Part shown: positions 1 through 10,559 of the stretch, one piece after another | How positions within the stretch are numbered: the stretch's first letter is position 1 | Layout of the letters: each line of letters starts with the position of its first letter | NCBI RefSeq assembly: GCF_950295315.1 | Contig: NC_080164.1 | Location: 109,388,447-109,452,446, forward strand | DNA length: 64,000 nt | Source of the DNA: Erinaceus europaeus | Lineage: Eukaryota > Chordata > Mammalia > Eulipotyphla > Erinaceidae | Direction of reading: 5' to 3' | Translations under genes and position numbers: made by a program | The notes under the pieces: generated by a model | What the model was told of the DNA's origin: nothing | The model's input: only the letters and a program-made list of their open reading frames with translations | The model's database searches: none

Positions 1-577
1 TGAAATGAGTGCAGCCTAGAATGCTCCCAGCTGTGACCATGGACTGTGAGCTCAGACTGACAGGGACACAGAGGTCACCCAGGCTCCAGTACTAAATATG
101 AATATCTTCAGGCCCTAGGTCATATCAGTGGGGTTAATAGTTAATGATATTTATATACTTCCCTCATATTTGGGAGGTATTCTGTGTCCTTACCCAGCTT
201 TCTACCCCTATTCTCATCTCTGACAATACTTTTAGTCCACTTGTGTGTTAGCAATCAGGCTCGGGTGAAAATTACTGAAGATATGGGCCCCTTGAAATAT
301 ACCTAAAATAAACTTCCTAGTTTCTTCCCACACAAAGACCCCTAATTCTATCTGCTCTGTCGCTGCCTTTAGGTCCTGTTTATTAATCAGGCTGGGGGTA
401 TGGATCCACATACCAAAGACCATGTCCAATGGAGAATCAACTACAGAAGCCAGACCTTCCACCTTCTGCACCCCATAAAGAATTTTGGTCCATATTCCCA
501 GTGGGATAAAAAATAGGGAAGCTTCCAATAGAGGTATGGGACACAGAACTCTAGTGTTGGGAATTTTACCCCTGTTT
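1..577 (+). repeat. R repeat, copy 1 (5' part), older subfamily
   Basis: This is the sense copy of repeat R, which recurs nine more times here. Shared landmarks in order are the ACACAGAGGTCAC block, a CATATTTGGGAG block near 167, the ACAGAAGCCAGACCTTCCAC block near 450, a 'ggtccatattcccag' block, and the terminal 'tggtgggaat'-like block. It resumes at 1006 after an S1 insertion and ends in AATAAAAATAAAAAAG. No open reading frame of note. The 5' end lies outside the window. The origin of R is unknown to me. Confidence 0.7.
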
Positions 578-592
578 TCCTATAATCTTTTT

Positions 593-990
593 TTTTTTCT
601 TTCTTTCTTTCTTTCTTTCTTTTTTTTTTTTTTCTTCTTTTCTTTTTCCTCCTCCAGGGTTATTGCTGGGCTTGGTGCCTGCACCATGAATCCACCGCTC
701 CTGGAGGCCATTTTTTTTTCCCCCTTTTGTTGCCCTTGTTGTAGCTTCGTTGTGGTCATTATTATTGCCCTTGTTGACGCAATTCGTTGTTGGATAGGAC
801 AGAGAGAAATGGAGAGAGGAGGGGAAGACAGAGAAGGGGAGAGAAAGATAGACACCTGCAGACCTGCTTCACCGCCTGTGAAGCGACTCCCCTGCAGGTG
901 GGGAGCCGGGGGCTCGAACCGGGATCCTTACGCTGGTCCCCGCGCTTTGCGCCACATGCGCTTAACCCACTGCGCCACCGCCCGACCCCC
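593..990 (-). mobile_element. S1 SINE (ERI-like, tRNA-derived), full length
   Basis: Read on the minus strand it has a tRNA-like head with an A box (GGTGGCGCAGTGG) and a B box (GGTTCGAGCCC), a CT-rich middle, and a 3' domain ending with CCTGGAGG and an expanded A/G tail (593-655). A 15 bp TSD, TCCTATAATCTTTTT, flanks it at 578-592 and 991-1005, proving insertion into the R copy. High identity to other S1 copies suggests a young insertion. Pol III transcripts of such SINEs are mobilised by L1. Confidence 0.93.
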
Positions 991-1005
991 TCCTATAATC
1001 TTTTT

Positions 1006-1040
1006 AATCATTATTAAATCATTAATAAAAATAAAAAAGA
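1006..1040 (+). repeat. R repeat, copy 1 (3' end and A-rich tail)
   Basis: Continuation of the R copy after the S1 insertion: AATCATTATTAAATC followed by an A-rich tail, matching the 3' end of the copy near 35.9 kb (ATATTAAATCACTAATAAA). Confidence 0.65.
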
Positions 1041-1275
1041 ATAAATGCATTTAAATACACAAACTTTCATGAATCACTGCCTTAATATTCAGGATATATA
1101 CCATAGAATAACTACTTAACTATTCTGATGAAAATCGTTTCTGATTTAGTTTGTCTATTTTTTTAATATATAAAGACACAGTGTTTAAATTGATGAAGAA
1201 TAAGGACATCTAACTGAACTGTGGGTTTTTTTTTTTTTCCTACTATCAATACCCTGATGTGGTTAATATGAGAAA
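1041..1275. other. No recognisable feature
   Basis: AT-rich sequence with a short T tract near 1229. No repeat match or coding signal that I can identify. Confidence 0.5.
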
Positions 1276-1285
1276 ATGATCTCTC

Positions 1286-1460
1286 TCAGGGTATGGGCAG
1301 TGGTGCACTTGGTAGAGCACACACATTATCATGTTCAAGGACCCAGGTTCGAGTCCCTAGTTCCCACCTGCAGGAGGGAAGCTTCATGAGCAGTGATGTA
1401 GTGCTATAGGTGTCTTTCTTTCTCCCTATCTCTCTTTTCCCTTTATATATAAAATAGCAG
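1286..1460 (+). mobile_element. S2 SINE
   Basis: tRNA-like head (GTGGTGCACTTGG, B box GGTTCGAGTCCC), CCCACCTGCAGGAGGGAAGC linker, CT-rich segment and short A/T tail. An imperfect TSD flanks it: ATGATCTCTC at 1276-1285 and ATGATCTGTC at 1461-1470. Confidence 0.85.
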
Positions 1461-1785
1461 ATGATCTGTCCCACAGAAAATCAAACCAGACTGAAACACT
1501 TCCCTAAGTATATACTCTGAAGATTATTCTTTATTGATGTAAGGTGATCAAACAGCTGCCAAAGTGAGAATGCATATCGGAGTGTCTTTAAATTAGAAAA
1601 GTTAAACAGAAGGGTTAGGAAGATATGTGGCGGCAGTGCAAAGGACTTGGATGTGAGAGGTCCAAGGCGCAATTGCTGACACCATCTGAGCTTGAGATGA
1701 AAACTGCTGTTCCCCCAAGAAATTAAATAATCATATAAAGACAGATAAAGCAACTTGAAATAATGACAAAGAACAACGGGCAATC
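1461..1785. other. Mostly unassigned; possible diverged SINE piece
   Basis: The stretch at about 1615-1735 (GCGGCAGTGCAAAGGACTTGG onwards) vaguely resembles a diverged tRNA-SINE head. The rest is unassigned AT-rich DNA. Confidence 0.3.
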
Positions 1786-1798
1786 AGCAGACATTTTT

Positions 1799-2019
1799 AA
1801 AATTTGTTTTATCCTCTTTAATTTTATTGGATAGACTATAGCCAGAAATTGAGAGAAATAGGGGGATAGAGAGGGAAAGAGAGAGAGACAGAGATGCCTG
1901 TATCCCTGCTTCACTACTTGTGAAGCTTTCCCTCTGCAGGTGGGGACCAGGGGTCAAACCCGGATCCTTGCACATTATAACATGTGCAATCAACCAGGTG
2001 TACCACCACCCAGCCCCTA
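1799..2019 (-). mobile_element. S2 SINE
   Basis: The antisense copy ends in the conserved head complement (CACCACCCAGCCCC). TSD CAG(C/A)AGACATTTTT lies at 1785-1798 and 2020-2033, with one mismatch. The tail side is T-rich. Confidence 0.88.
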
Positions 2020-2033
2020 CAGAAGACATTTTT

Positions 2034-2275
2034 GAAGAAAGAAAAAAAATATTTTCAAATACTAAGCATATTTTTAATTTGAAAAAGTATTATTGAACCA
2101 CTAACATTTCAAAGAAATGAGAAAATAGTAAAATTGCATTAAAATGAAGCATATTAGGTAATCTGGGAGGGGAGAGAGACAACACAGTCAGTTTTTAAAA
2201 ATTAAAATTTTACTTCCCATGAGTTGATAATTATGTAATAATTATTTAGGAAAAATCTGCAGCCAATTATACCAA
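2034..2275. other. No recognisable feature
   Basis: AT-rich DNA between an S2 copy and an old L1 remnant. No coding or repeat signal identified. Confidence 0.4.
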
Positions 2276-2279
2276 GATG

Positions 2280-2580
2280 TATGGGTCCACAGGGAATTGT
2301 ACTAGGTGAAACAACTCGGACTGAGACAGACAATGTGTGCTTTCACTGTTATGAGTATGATAAAGGCAGTAGAGGGCTAACACAGGGCAGTACTCTGGCC
2401 TCTGTCTCAGAAAAAATAATACATGAAACAGAAACAAACTATAAACTTTAAGGACGAAATAGTGGTTTGCAGAAGGGAATGTGAGAAGAGTAAGCCTGGT
2501 AGATGGGGCTAAATTTACAGTGGATAACCAAAGGGTTTTGGTGATGCCCAAGATGTAGACTATTCAGATAATGACACCCC
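2280..2580 (+). mobile_element. Old L1 3'-end fragment (tentative)
   Basis: Contains phrases typical of old mammalian L1 3' ends: GTGAAACAACTCGGACTGAG, GTGGTTTGCAGAAGGG, ATTTACAGTGGAT and 'ttttggtgatg'. No ORF remains. It is followed by a C-rich tract (2578-2593) and about 100 bp resembling a worn SINE. Assignment is from memory of L1 3' sequence. Confidence 0.45.
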
Positions 2581-2719
2581 CCTACCCCCCCCCCAAGGGG
2601 CTAACCACTGGTTTCTAGTGAGAACAGGGTTTGGACATGAAGCTCTGTCTGCCTCAGAGTCCATGTGCAGAGCCACTACACCAGGTCAGCACTCTGCCAG
2701 ATAATGATTTCTAACACTT

Positions 2720-3030
2720 TATACTTGAGATCAATGTAACATTTGTCCCAATGCTACTTCAGAGGTATTTTAAAATAAGGTACAAAAGTAATAAAGTAAC
2801 TGAAAGCTCAATTTTCTTCCACTGTGGTAAATGTGAAGAGTATTTCCCCTGAGAAAGGGAACTATGTTGTAAAGTCTGGTAATGATGAGGAATGTGAAGA
2901 TATTTAAAGCAGCTTAAGGGAATAATTAAAACTTGGAAAATCTGATTTCTTCTCTAGCTGTAGAACTTAAAGGCAAAACCATGAATGTTATCTTATATAA
3001 CTTCTTAAAGGCCAAAAGTTCTCTGACTAG
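2720..3030. other. No recognisable feature
   Basis: AT-rich non-coding sequence left of the twin-primed L1. I see no repeat family in it. Confidence 0.4.
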
Positions 3031-3042
3031 AAGTTTTCTCTC

Positions 3043-5160
3043 TGAAGACATTTCATAAGTATGGATTGTGAATGTTTTCTTTCATATATTTGATAGTTTC
3101 TGGTCTCATGTTCATGTCTTTGATCCATGTGGAGTATACTTTTGTTCACTGTGATATGTGGTAGTTAAATTTTATTTGCATGTTTCAATCCAGTTTCCCA
3201 ACACTGTTTTTTGAAGATACTCTCCTATCTCTATTTAATGTTTTGGCCTCCCTTGGCAACATTCAGTTATCCATAAGTGTGTGTGGGATTATTTCTGGGC
3301 TCTCAATTCTATTTCACTGCTCTGTGTGCCTATCTTAGTCCCTGTCCCAGGTGGTTTCTATTACAGTAGCCCTGTTGTAGAATTTGAGGTCAGGATATCT
3401 GACACTCCAGTCTTACTCTTTTTTTCTCAAGACTGTCTGGGGACTTTTGGGTTCCAAATAAATTTTTGTAGCTTTTATTCTATTCCTTTATAGAAATTTG
3501 GTTGTACCTTAATGGGGTTGGCATTAAACCAGTGAATGGCTCTATACAGGATAGATACTTTGATAGTGCTAATACTTCTAATCCAAAAGCAAAGTATACA
3601 TTTTTATTTCCTTATATCTCTTCCTATTTCCATAAAGAGGGGCTTTTTACTTTCAGTGTATGTTTTTAACTTCCTTTATTGACTTTATTCATAAATATTT
3701 TATTTTCTTGTTTTTGTTTCTATAATAAGGATTGTTTTCTGGATGTCTTCTATTTTAGTGTCAGCAAAGAAGAGAACCATATATATATATATATACACAC
3801 ACATATCATTCAGAGCACTGTTTATCTTTGGCTTATGGTGGTATAGGGGATTGAATTTAGGACTTTGGAGCCTCAGGCATGAGAATGTTTGCATAACCAT
3901 TATGCTATCTACCCCCACCCAAGAACCACTGATTGTGTGTTTGTGTATTGATTTTTTAGTCTGCCACTTTAGTATATTGTTCAAAAATTTCCAGTTTTCT
4001 CTTGTATTATTTAAGAATTTCTGTATAGACAATCATATCATCTCCAGATAGTGTCAGTTTTACTTCTCCTACCATTTGAATCCTTTTAATTCTTTTCTCT
4101 TATTTAATTGCAATGTCTTGTCTAATTTCACTGCTAAGACTCAAATCCAAAAGCAAAGAAAACAAAAATAAAAGTAAGTCAAGGAGACTACATGAAACTA
4201 AAAAGCTTTTGTACTACAAACAGATGGATACCCTACAGAGTGGGAGTAGATTTTTATACAACTTATACCAGATAAAGGGCTAAAAGCAAAAATACATTAA
4301 AAAAAAAAACAGTGAACTTAGAAATGAAAAACTAAACAGCCTAATTAGAAACTGGGGTGAGGACATGAACAAAAACATCATCAAGGAAGAGATCCAGAGG
4401 GCCAACATACTCATGAGAAAATGCTCACTGTCATTGATTGTCAGAGAAATGTAAATAAAGACAGTGAGATATTACTTTACACCTGTAAGTATGTCATGGA
4501 TTAGAAAAGACAGTAACAATCAATGTTGGGGTGGATGTGGGGAACAAGGAAAAATTTCTGCACTGCTAGTGGGAATGTTAAGTGGTCAAACCCTTGTGGA
4601 AAACACCTGGGGATCTACCCAAAAGGAATAAGAAGATCTATATCACAAGAGATCTATATATACCTATGTTCGTAGCAGTATGATGTGTAATAGCCAAACT
4701 TGAAAGCAACCACGATGTGCAAGGACAGATGAGTGGATAAATAAATCGTGGTCTATATATGAATAGGATAAAAAAAAAAAAAGGATGGAATAATACTCAT
4801 GTTAAAAACGGCAAAGTCATTTCTTTGACATCATCTTGGATGGAACTCAATGACATTTTATTGAAATAAGCCAAAAAATAGCAGGGCAAATATCAAAATA
4901 CTTAGAGGTGGGACTTGATAAATAGGGACAAAGAAGGGGAAAACGAAGTTGGACTTTGGGCAAGGTGTACTGCATCAAAGAAAAGTACTTTGAGGAAGGA
5001 GGGGGACACAGGGAGACAACCTTGGGGTTCTGGTGTAAGAGGACCTCAGTTATGGGCCCGCATTCTTCAGAGAATGTTCACAGGGAATGAGAAACTATAC
5101 CCATGTGTTAGTGACCTCATTGTAGACCATTAACTCCTCCAATAAAAATGTTTTTTAAAA
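3043..5160 (+). mobile_element. Old L1 with 5' inversion (twin priming)
   Basis: Two L1 arms lie head to head. 3043 to about 4130 is antisense ORF2: its complement near 3060-3130 encodes IKDMNMRPETIKYMKENIH. From about 4135 the sense strand resumes a few residues further down ORF2 (SNPKAKKTKIKVSQGDYMK) and runs through a 3'UTR to AATAAAAATG and an A-rich end. This inverted-5'/sense-3' order with adjacent breakpoints is the known signature of twin-primed L1 insertion. A likely TSD is AAGTTTTCTCTC (3031-3042) and AAGTTTGCTCTC (5161-5172). Stop codons are frequent. The 3'UTR differs from that of the younger L1 here, so this is an older subfamily. Confidence 0.85.
3778..3920 (-). mobile_element. 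S4 SINE inside the inverted L1 arm
   Basis: Antisense S4: CTTATGGTGGTATAGGGGAT, then GAGCCTCAGGCATGAG and GCATAACCATTATGCTATCT. The tail side has expanded into (AT)n at 3779-3795. AGAACCA occurs on both sides (near 3772 and 3921), a plausible short TSD. Confidence 0.75.
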
Positions 5161-5424
5161 AAGTTTGCTCTCCATCTAGCTAGAAGCTTAATTCTTTTTA
5201 AAGAAACTTGATTTTTTTATTTATTTGATAGGGCAGTATAAATTGAGTCAGGGAGATGGAGACAGCTTATACCATTTTTTAACATTTATTTATCCACAAT
5301 GTCATGTGAACTCTTCCTAGTGAAAATAGCAGACACATTTTTATTAAGATCTAAGGAAATAATGACCATATGATCCAAATAATCATCAGTTCTACATACA
5401 GCAAAACATTTCCATTTTATAATT

Positions 5425-5578
5425 TTCATTACTATGATAAAGACAGAGACATGGGAAAAGAAGAAGAGATATCTGCAGGCCGACCCACCATTCAGGAAGT
5501 TTTCCCATAGGTGGGCACTGGGGGACTTGAACCACAGCCCTTGTGCATAGTAAATGTGTGAGCCATCACCCAGCCACA
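5425..5578 (-). mobile_element. S2-type SINE, diverged
   Basis: Antisense copy recognisable by 'gaagttttcccatagg', GTGGGCACTGGGGGACTTGA and the head complement 'catcacccagcca'. The sequence at 5200-5425 is an unassigned AT-rich mixture that may hold another worn SINE tail. Confidence 0.6.
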
Positions 5579-5658
5579 CTCTCCGTTCTTTACTGTATAT
5601 AAGATACTTTTTTGCTTCTAGATGATGCTCCTCTTAGTTATCACGTAAGAATGGTATT

Positions 5659-5714
5659 GGGAGCAGTGAGTTAAGTGCACATGGCACGAAGAACAAGGAC
5701 CAAGGAATAAGGAT
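5659..5714 (+). mobile_element. SINE head fused to truncated L1
   Basis: GCAGTGAGTTAAGTGCACAT through AATAAGGAT matches the first about 60 nt of S1. It then passes into L1 ORF1 at GAATTAGAGACAACT. S1 (AAGGAT) and L1 copy 2 (AAGGACGAATTAG) share AAGGA at the joint. Confidence 0.7.
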
Positions 5715-6307
5715 GAATTAGAGACAACTAAAAATGAAGTAACAGATCTCAAAAAGAGACTAAGAGATACTAAAAAACAACAACAGAGATATAAGGGATG
5801 ACTTCAAAAAAAAATATATATGCATTATTGGCTTACCAGAGGAAGAAAGAAAGGGAGAGGAAGAAAGCATTCTTCAGGCCATAATAGCTGAAAACATCTC
5901 TAATCTAGACAACATCAAAGACATAAGGTTTCAAGAAGCCCAGAGGGTCCCAAACAGATTTAACCCAGACTTAAAGACACCAAGACACATCATATTTAGA
6001 ATGGAAAGGAATAAAAATAAAGAAATGATCCTGAAGGCTGCAAGAGAAAAAACAAAGAGTCACCCACAGAGGAAAATCCATAAGATTAGCAGCAGACTTC
6101 TCCACACAAACACTACAGGCCAGAAGAGAATGGCAAGATATCTATCAAGTGCTCAATGAGAAAAGTTTTCAACCAAGACTACTGTATCCTGCTGGACTGT
6201 CATTCAGACTAGATGGAGGCATCAAAACCTTCTCAGACAAGCAACAATTGAAGGAATCAACTATCACCAGGCCTGCCATGAAAGAAGTTCTGAAAGGGCT
6301 CCTATAA
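5715..6307 (+). pseudogene. L1 ORF1 remnant (ORF1p, C-terminal part)
   Basis: ORF1p is the trimeric RNA-binding chaperone of the L1 ribonucleoprotein. This piece starts within the coiled-coil end (the ELETTKNEV region of copy 2) and contains the RRM-like and C-terminal domains (IIGLPEE, RHIIFRMERN, LRLAADFSTQT), ending at TAA 6305-6307. Extra bases in A-runs (near 5765 and 5808) and near 6050 break the frame, so it cannot encode ORF1p. It is 57 bp upstream of ORF2, the spacing also seen in copy 2. Confidence 0.85.
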
Positions 6308-6363
6308 ACAGTCATGCCACCATAAATAGGCCATATATCAGAACGCTCTAAAACTCTACAAGA

Positions 6364-9300
6364 ATGGCATTAAAATATCTTCAAACTTTGGTATCAATAA
6401 ATATCAATGGCTTGAATTCACCTAATATAAGACAGAGTAGGAAGATGGATCAGAAAACACAAGCCAACAATATGCTGTCTAATTCAACAAGACAAACACA
6501 GACTCAAAGTGAAAGGATAGAAAACTATCATACAGGCCAATGGCCCACAAAAAAGGGGTAGGAACAGCTATTCTCATACCTGACATGATAGACATTAAAA
6601 TAGGTATGATTAAAAAAGATAGGAATAGACACTACTTGGTGCTCAGTGAATCAGTCAATCAAGAGGACTTAACAATTATTAACATCTATGCATCCAGTGA
6701 GAAGCCATCTCAATACATCAAACGTCTACTGAAAGAGCTACAACAATATATTAACAGCAACACAGTCATAGTAGGGGACTTCAACACCCCACTCTCTCAA
6801 CTTGACAGATCATCCAGGCAAAAATCAATAAAGACATAAGGGAGGTAAATGAGGAGATAGATAAACTAGAACTATTGGACATTTTCAGAGTCATTCATCC
6901 CAAGAAATTGGAATACACATTTTACTCAAGTCCACATCGGTCATTCTCAAGGATAGACCATATGTTAGGCCACAAAGACAGCATCAGCCAATTCAAGAGC
7001 ACTGAAATCATCCCAAGCATCTTCTCAGACCACAATGGAATTAAACTAACACTTAACAATGAACAAAAGATTAGTAATAGTCCCAAAATGTGCAAGCTCA
7101 ACAGTACACTACTTAAAAACCACTGGGTCAAAGAGGAAATAAGGGAAGAAATCAAAATGTTTCAAGAGCTCAATGAAAATGAAGACACAGTCTATCACAA
7201 TATTTGGGACACAGCTAAGGCCATACAAGCCATACAAGCACACATAAGGAAACAAACAAACAAACAAAAAAGCACAGATAAACAGCCTGACTACACATCT
7301 TAAAAGAATCTAGAAGAAGAAGAACAAAGGAACCCTAAAGCAACCAGAAGGACAAAAATCACTAAAGTTAGGGCAGAAATCAGTAACATTAAAAATAAGA
7401 AAACCATACAAAAGATCAACGAAAGTAAATGTTGGTTATTTGAAAGAGTGAACAAAATCAAAAAACCTTTAGTCAGACTCACAAAACAAAAAAGGGAGAA
7501 GACCCAAATAAATCGAACAGTAAATGAAAGAGGAGATATCACAACAGACACCGCAGAAAGTCAACGTATCATGCAAGGCTTCTATGAACAACTATATGCC
7601 ACCAAGCTAGAGAACCTGGAAGAAATGGATGATTTCCTAAATACCTACCAACTTGCAAAACTAAGTAAAGTGAAAGCAGATAACATGAAAAGGCCCATCA
7701 CAGCTAATGAAATTGAAACAGTTATCAAAAACCTTCCCAAGAATAAAAGTCCTGTACAAGATGGTTTTACAAATGAATTCTACAAAACTTTCAAAGAATT
7801 AACACCTCTACTTTTAAAAGTCTTCCAGAAGATTGAAGATACTGGGATACTCCCTTCCAGCTTCTATGAAGCCATCATCACTCTGATACCAAAAGCAGAC
7901 AGGGACACAACCAAAAAAGAAAACTACAGACAGATATCTCTGATGAACATAGATGCTAAAATATTGAAAAAAATTCTAGTCAACCGGATACAGCAGTCTA
8001 TTAAAAAGATTGTTCATAATGACCAAATGGGGTTTATTCCAGGGACACAAAGTCAGTTTAATATATGTAAATCAAGCAACGTGATCCACCATATCAATAA
8101 GATCAAGACCAAAAATCACATGGTCATATCAATAGATGCAAAGAAAGCCTTTGACAAAATACAACAGCCTTTTATGATCAAAACACTACAAAAAATGGGA
8201 ATAGATGGAAAATTTCTGAAGATAGTAGAGTCTATATATAGCAAACCTACAGTCAACATCATACTCAATGATGAAAACTGGAAGCATTTCCCCTCAAATC
8301 ACGTACTAGATAGGGGTGCCCACTATCACCATTACTATTCAACATAATGTTGGAAGTTCTTGCCATGGCAATCCGGCAGGAGCAAGGAATTAAAGGGATA
8401 CAGATTGGAAGAGAAGAAGTCAAAGTCTCCCTATTTTCCAATAACATGATGATATACATAGAAAAACATAAGGAATCCAGCAAGAAGCTTTTGAAAAATC
8501 ATCAGGAAATACAGTAAGGTGTCAGGCTACAAAATTAACATTTAAAAGTCAGTGGATTTCCTCTATGCAAACACTAAACTAGAAGAAGTTGAAATCCAGA
8601 AATCAATTCCTTTTATTATAGCAACAAAAACAATAAAATATTTAGCAATAAACCTAACCAAAGAAGTAAAAGACTTGTATACTGAAAATTATGAGTCACT
8701 ACTCAAGGAAATTGAAAAGGACACAAAGAAGTGGAAAGATATTCCATGTTCATGGGTTGGAAGAATTAAAATCATCAAAATGAATACACTAACCAGAGCC
8801 ATATACAAATTGAATGCCATCCCCATCCAGATCCCAAGCAGATTTTGTAGGAGAATAGAACAAATGCTACAAATGTTTATCTGGAACCAGAAAATACCTA
8901 GAATTGCCAAAACAACCTTGAGATGAAAGAACTGAACTGGAGGCATAACACTCCCAGATCTCAAATTGCTTTTTTTTTTTAAATAAATTTCTTATTGAGG
9001 AATTAATGTTTTACATTCAACAGTAAATACAATAGTTTGTGCATGCATAACATTCCCCAGTTTCCCATTTAACAATAAAACCCCCACTGTGTCATGTTGT
9101 ATTATAGGGCCATTGTCATCAAAACTGTTTGGTACTGGAACATGAGTAGATACAATGACCAGTGGAATAGAACTGAGAACCCAGAAGTAAGCCCCCACAC
9201 CTATGGACATCTAATCTTTGACAAAGGTGCCCAAAATATTCAATGGAGAAAGCAGTGTCTCTTCAATAAATGGTGTTGGAAAAATGTATTGAAACACACA

Positions 9301-10294
9301 GAAGAATAAAACTAAACCACTATACTTCACCAAATACAAAAGTAGATTCCAAGTGGATCAAGGACTTGGATGTTAGACCACAAACTATCAGATACTTAGA
9401 GGAAAATATTGTCAGAACTCTTTTCCACATAAATTTTAAAGACATCTTCAATGAAATGAATCCAATTACAAAGAAGACTAAAGCAAGCATAAACCTATGG
9501 GACTACATGAAATTAAAAAGCTTTTGCACAGCTAAAGAAACCACTACCCAAACCAAAAGACCCCTCACAGAATGGGAGAAGATCTTTACATGCCATACAT
9601 CACACAAGAGGCTAATAACCAGAATATATAAAGAGCTTGCCAAACTCAACAACAAGAAAACAAATAACCCCATCCAAAAATGGGGGGAGGACATGGACAG
9701 AATATTCACCACAGAAGATATTCAAAAGGCCGAAAAACACATGAAAAAATGCTCCAAGTCTCTGATTGTCAGAGAATTGCAAATAAAGACAACAGTGAGA
9801 TACCACTTCACTCCTGTAAGAATGTCATACATCAGAAAAGGTAACAGCAGCAAATGCTGGAGAGGGTGTAGGCTCAAAGGAACCTTCCTGCACTGTTGGT
9901 GGGAATATCAATTGGTCCAACCTCTGTTGAGAACAGTCTGGAGAACTCTCAGAAGGGTAGAAATGGAACCTACCCTATGATCCTGCAATTCCTCTCCTGG
10001 GGATATATCCTAAGGAACCCAATACACCCAAAAAGATCTGTGTACACATATGTTCTTGGCAGCACAATTTGTAATAGCCAAAACCTGGAAGTAACCCAGG
10101 TGTCCAACAACAGATGAGTGGCTGAGCAAATTGTGGTATATATATATAATGGAATACCACTACTTAGCTATTAAAAATGGTGACTTCACCATTTTCAGCA
10201 GATCTTGGATGAACCTTGAAAAATTCCTGCTAAGTGAAATAAGTCAGAAACAGAAGGATGAATATGAAACGATCTCACTCTCAGGCAAAAGTTG
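6364..10294 (+). pseudogene. L1 ORF2 pseudogene (endonuclease + reverse transcriptase)
   Basis: ORF2p nicks target DNA with an APE-type endonuclease and reverse-transcribes L1 RNA. Visible in order are the endonuclease N-terminus (VSININGLNSP), GDFNTPLSQLD near 6777, and SDHNGIKL near 7026. The RT domain follows from about 7570 to 8900, then the Cys-rich C-terminus (SKCWRGC, FLHCWWEYQLVQP) near 9850-9920. Damage: a 15 nt deletion at about 6480 removes the catalytic-Glu motif (QETHL in copy 2), the RT active site is FSNN instead of FADD (8434-8445), and several frameshifts and stops split the frame (6839, 7301, 8345 and others). It is clearly non-functional. Confidence 0.93.
8969..9096 (-). 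mobile_element. Short L1 3'-end insertion inside ORF2
   Basis: T-rich run, then AAATTTCTTATTGAGGAATT and 'ccccagtttcccatt', the reverse complement of this L1's own 3'UTR end (about 10430-10530). It interrupts ORF2 between the codons for PDLKL and the following residues. The uninterrupted form is visible in the partial copy near 63860. It is a severely 5'-truncated antisense insertion. Confidence 0.85.
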
Positions 10295-10545
10295 AAAAAC
10301 AAAATCAGAAAAGAAAACACAAGTAGAACCTGAACTGGAATTGGCATATTGCACCAAAGTAAAAGACTCTGGGGTGGGTGGATGGGGAGAATACAGATCC
10401 AAGAAGGATGACAAAGGACCTAGTGGGGGTTGTATTGTTATATGGAAAACTGGGAAATGTTATGCATGTAGAAACTACTGTATTTACTGTCAAATGTAAA
10501 ACATTAATTTCCCAATAAAGAAATTTAAAGAAAAAGAAAAAAAAA
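10295..10545 (+). other. L1 3'UTR and polyadenylation region
   Basis: Landmarks are ACTCTGGGGTGGGTGGATGG, CTAGTGGGGGTTGTATTG, and AATAAAGAAATTT before the A-rich tail. The same 3'UTR, in variant forms, is found at 16.1, 20.3, 48.9, 59.9 and 61.6 kb, which identifies those pieces as L1. Confidence 0.85.
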
Positions 10546-10559
10546 ACATAGAGCAAAGG

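Larger units (their letters stand above)
5659..10545 (+). mobile_element. LINE-1 (copy 1), nearly complete but dead, with SINE-fused 5' end
   Basis: Carries part of ORF1 (5715-6307), ORF2 (6364 to about 10294) and a 3'UTR ending in an AATAAAGAAATTT A-rich tail. It is closely related to copy 2 at 44.6 kb, so both belong to a relatively recent hedgehog L1 lineage. The 5'UTR and the first half of ORF1 are absent. In their place lies a 56 bp SINE head joined directly to ORF1. Many frameshifts and stops break ORF2. A separate antisense L1 scrap interrupts it at 8969-9096. I could not find a TSD. Confidence 0.93.

Noticed and set aside
580..1054. Overlapping ORFs of 76-189 codons on both strands
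   Set aside because: They are translations of an S1 SINE and its tail. The same peptides (CPIQQ, HLQTCF, EATPLQVG) recur at every S1 copy in the window.
5659..10545. L1 copy 1 as a retrotransposition-competent element
   Set aside because: Half of ORF1 and the 5'UTR are missing, the endonuclease motif is deleted, the RT active site is changed, and the frame is broken many times.
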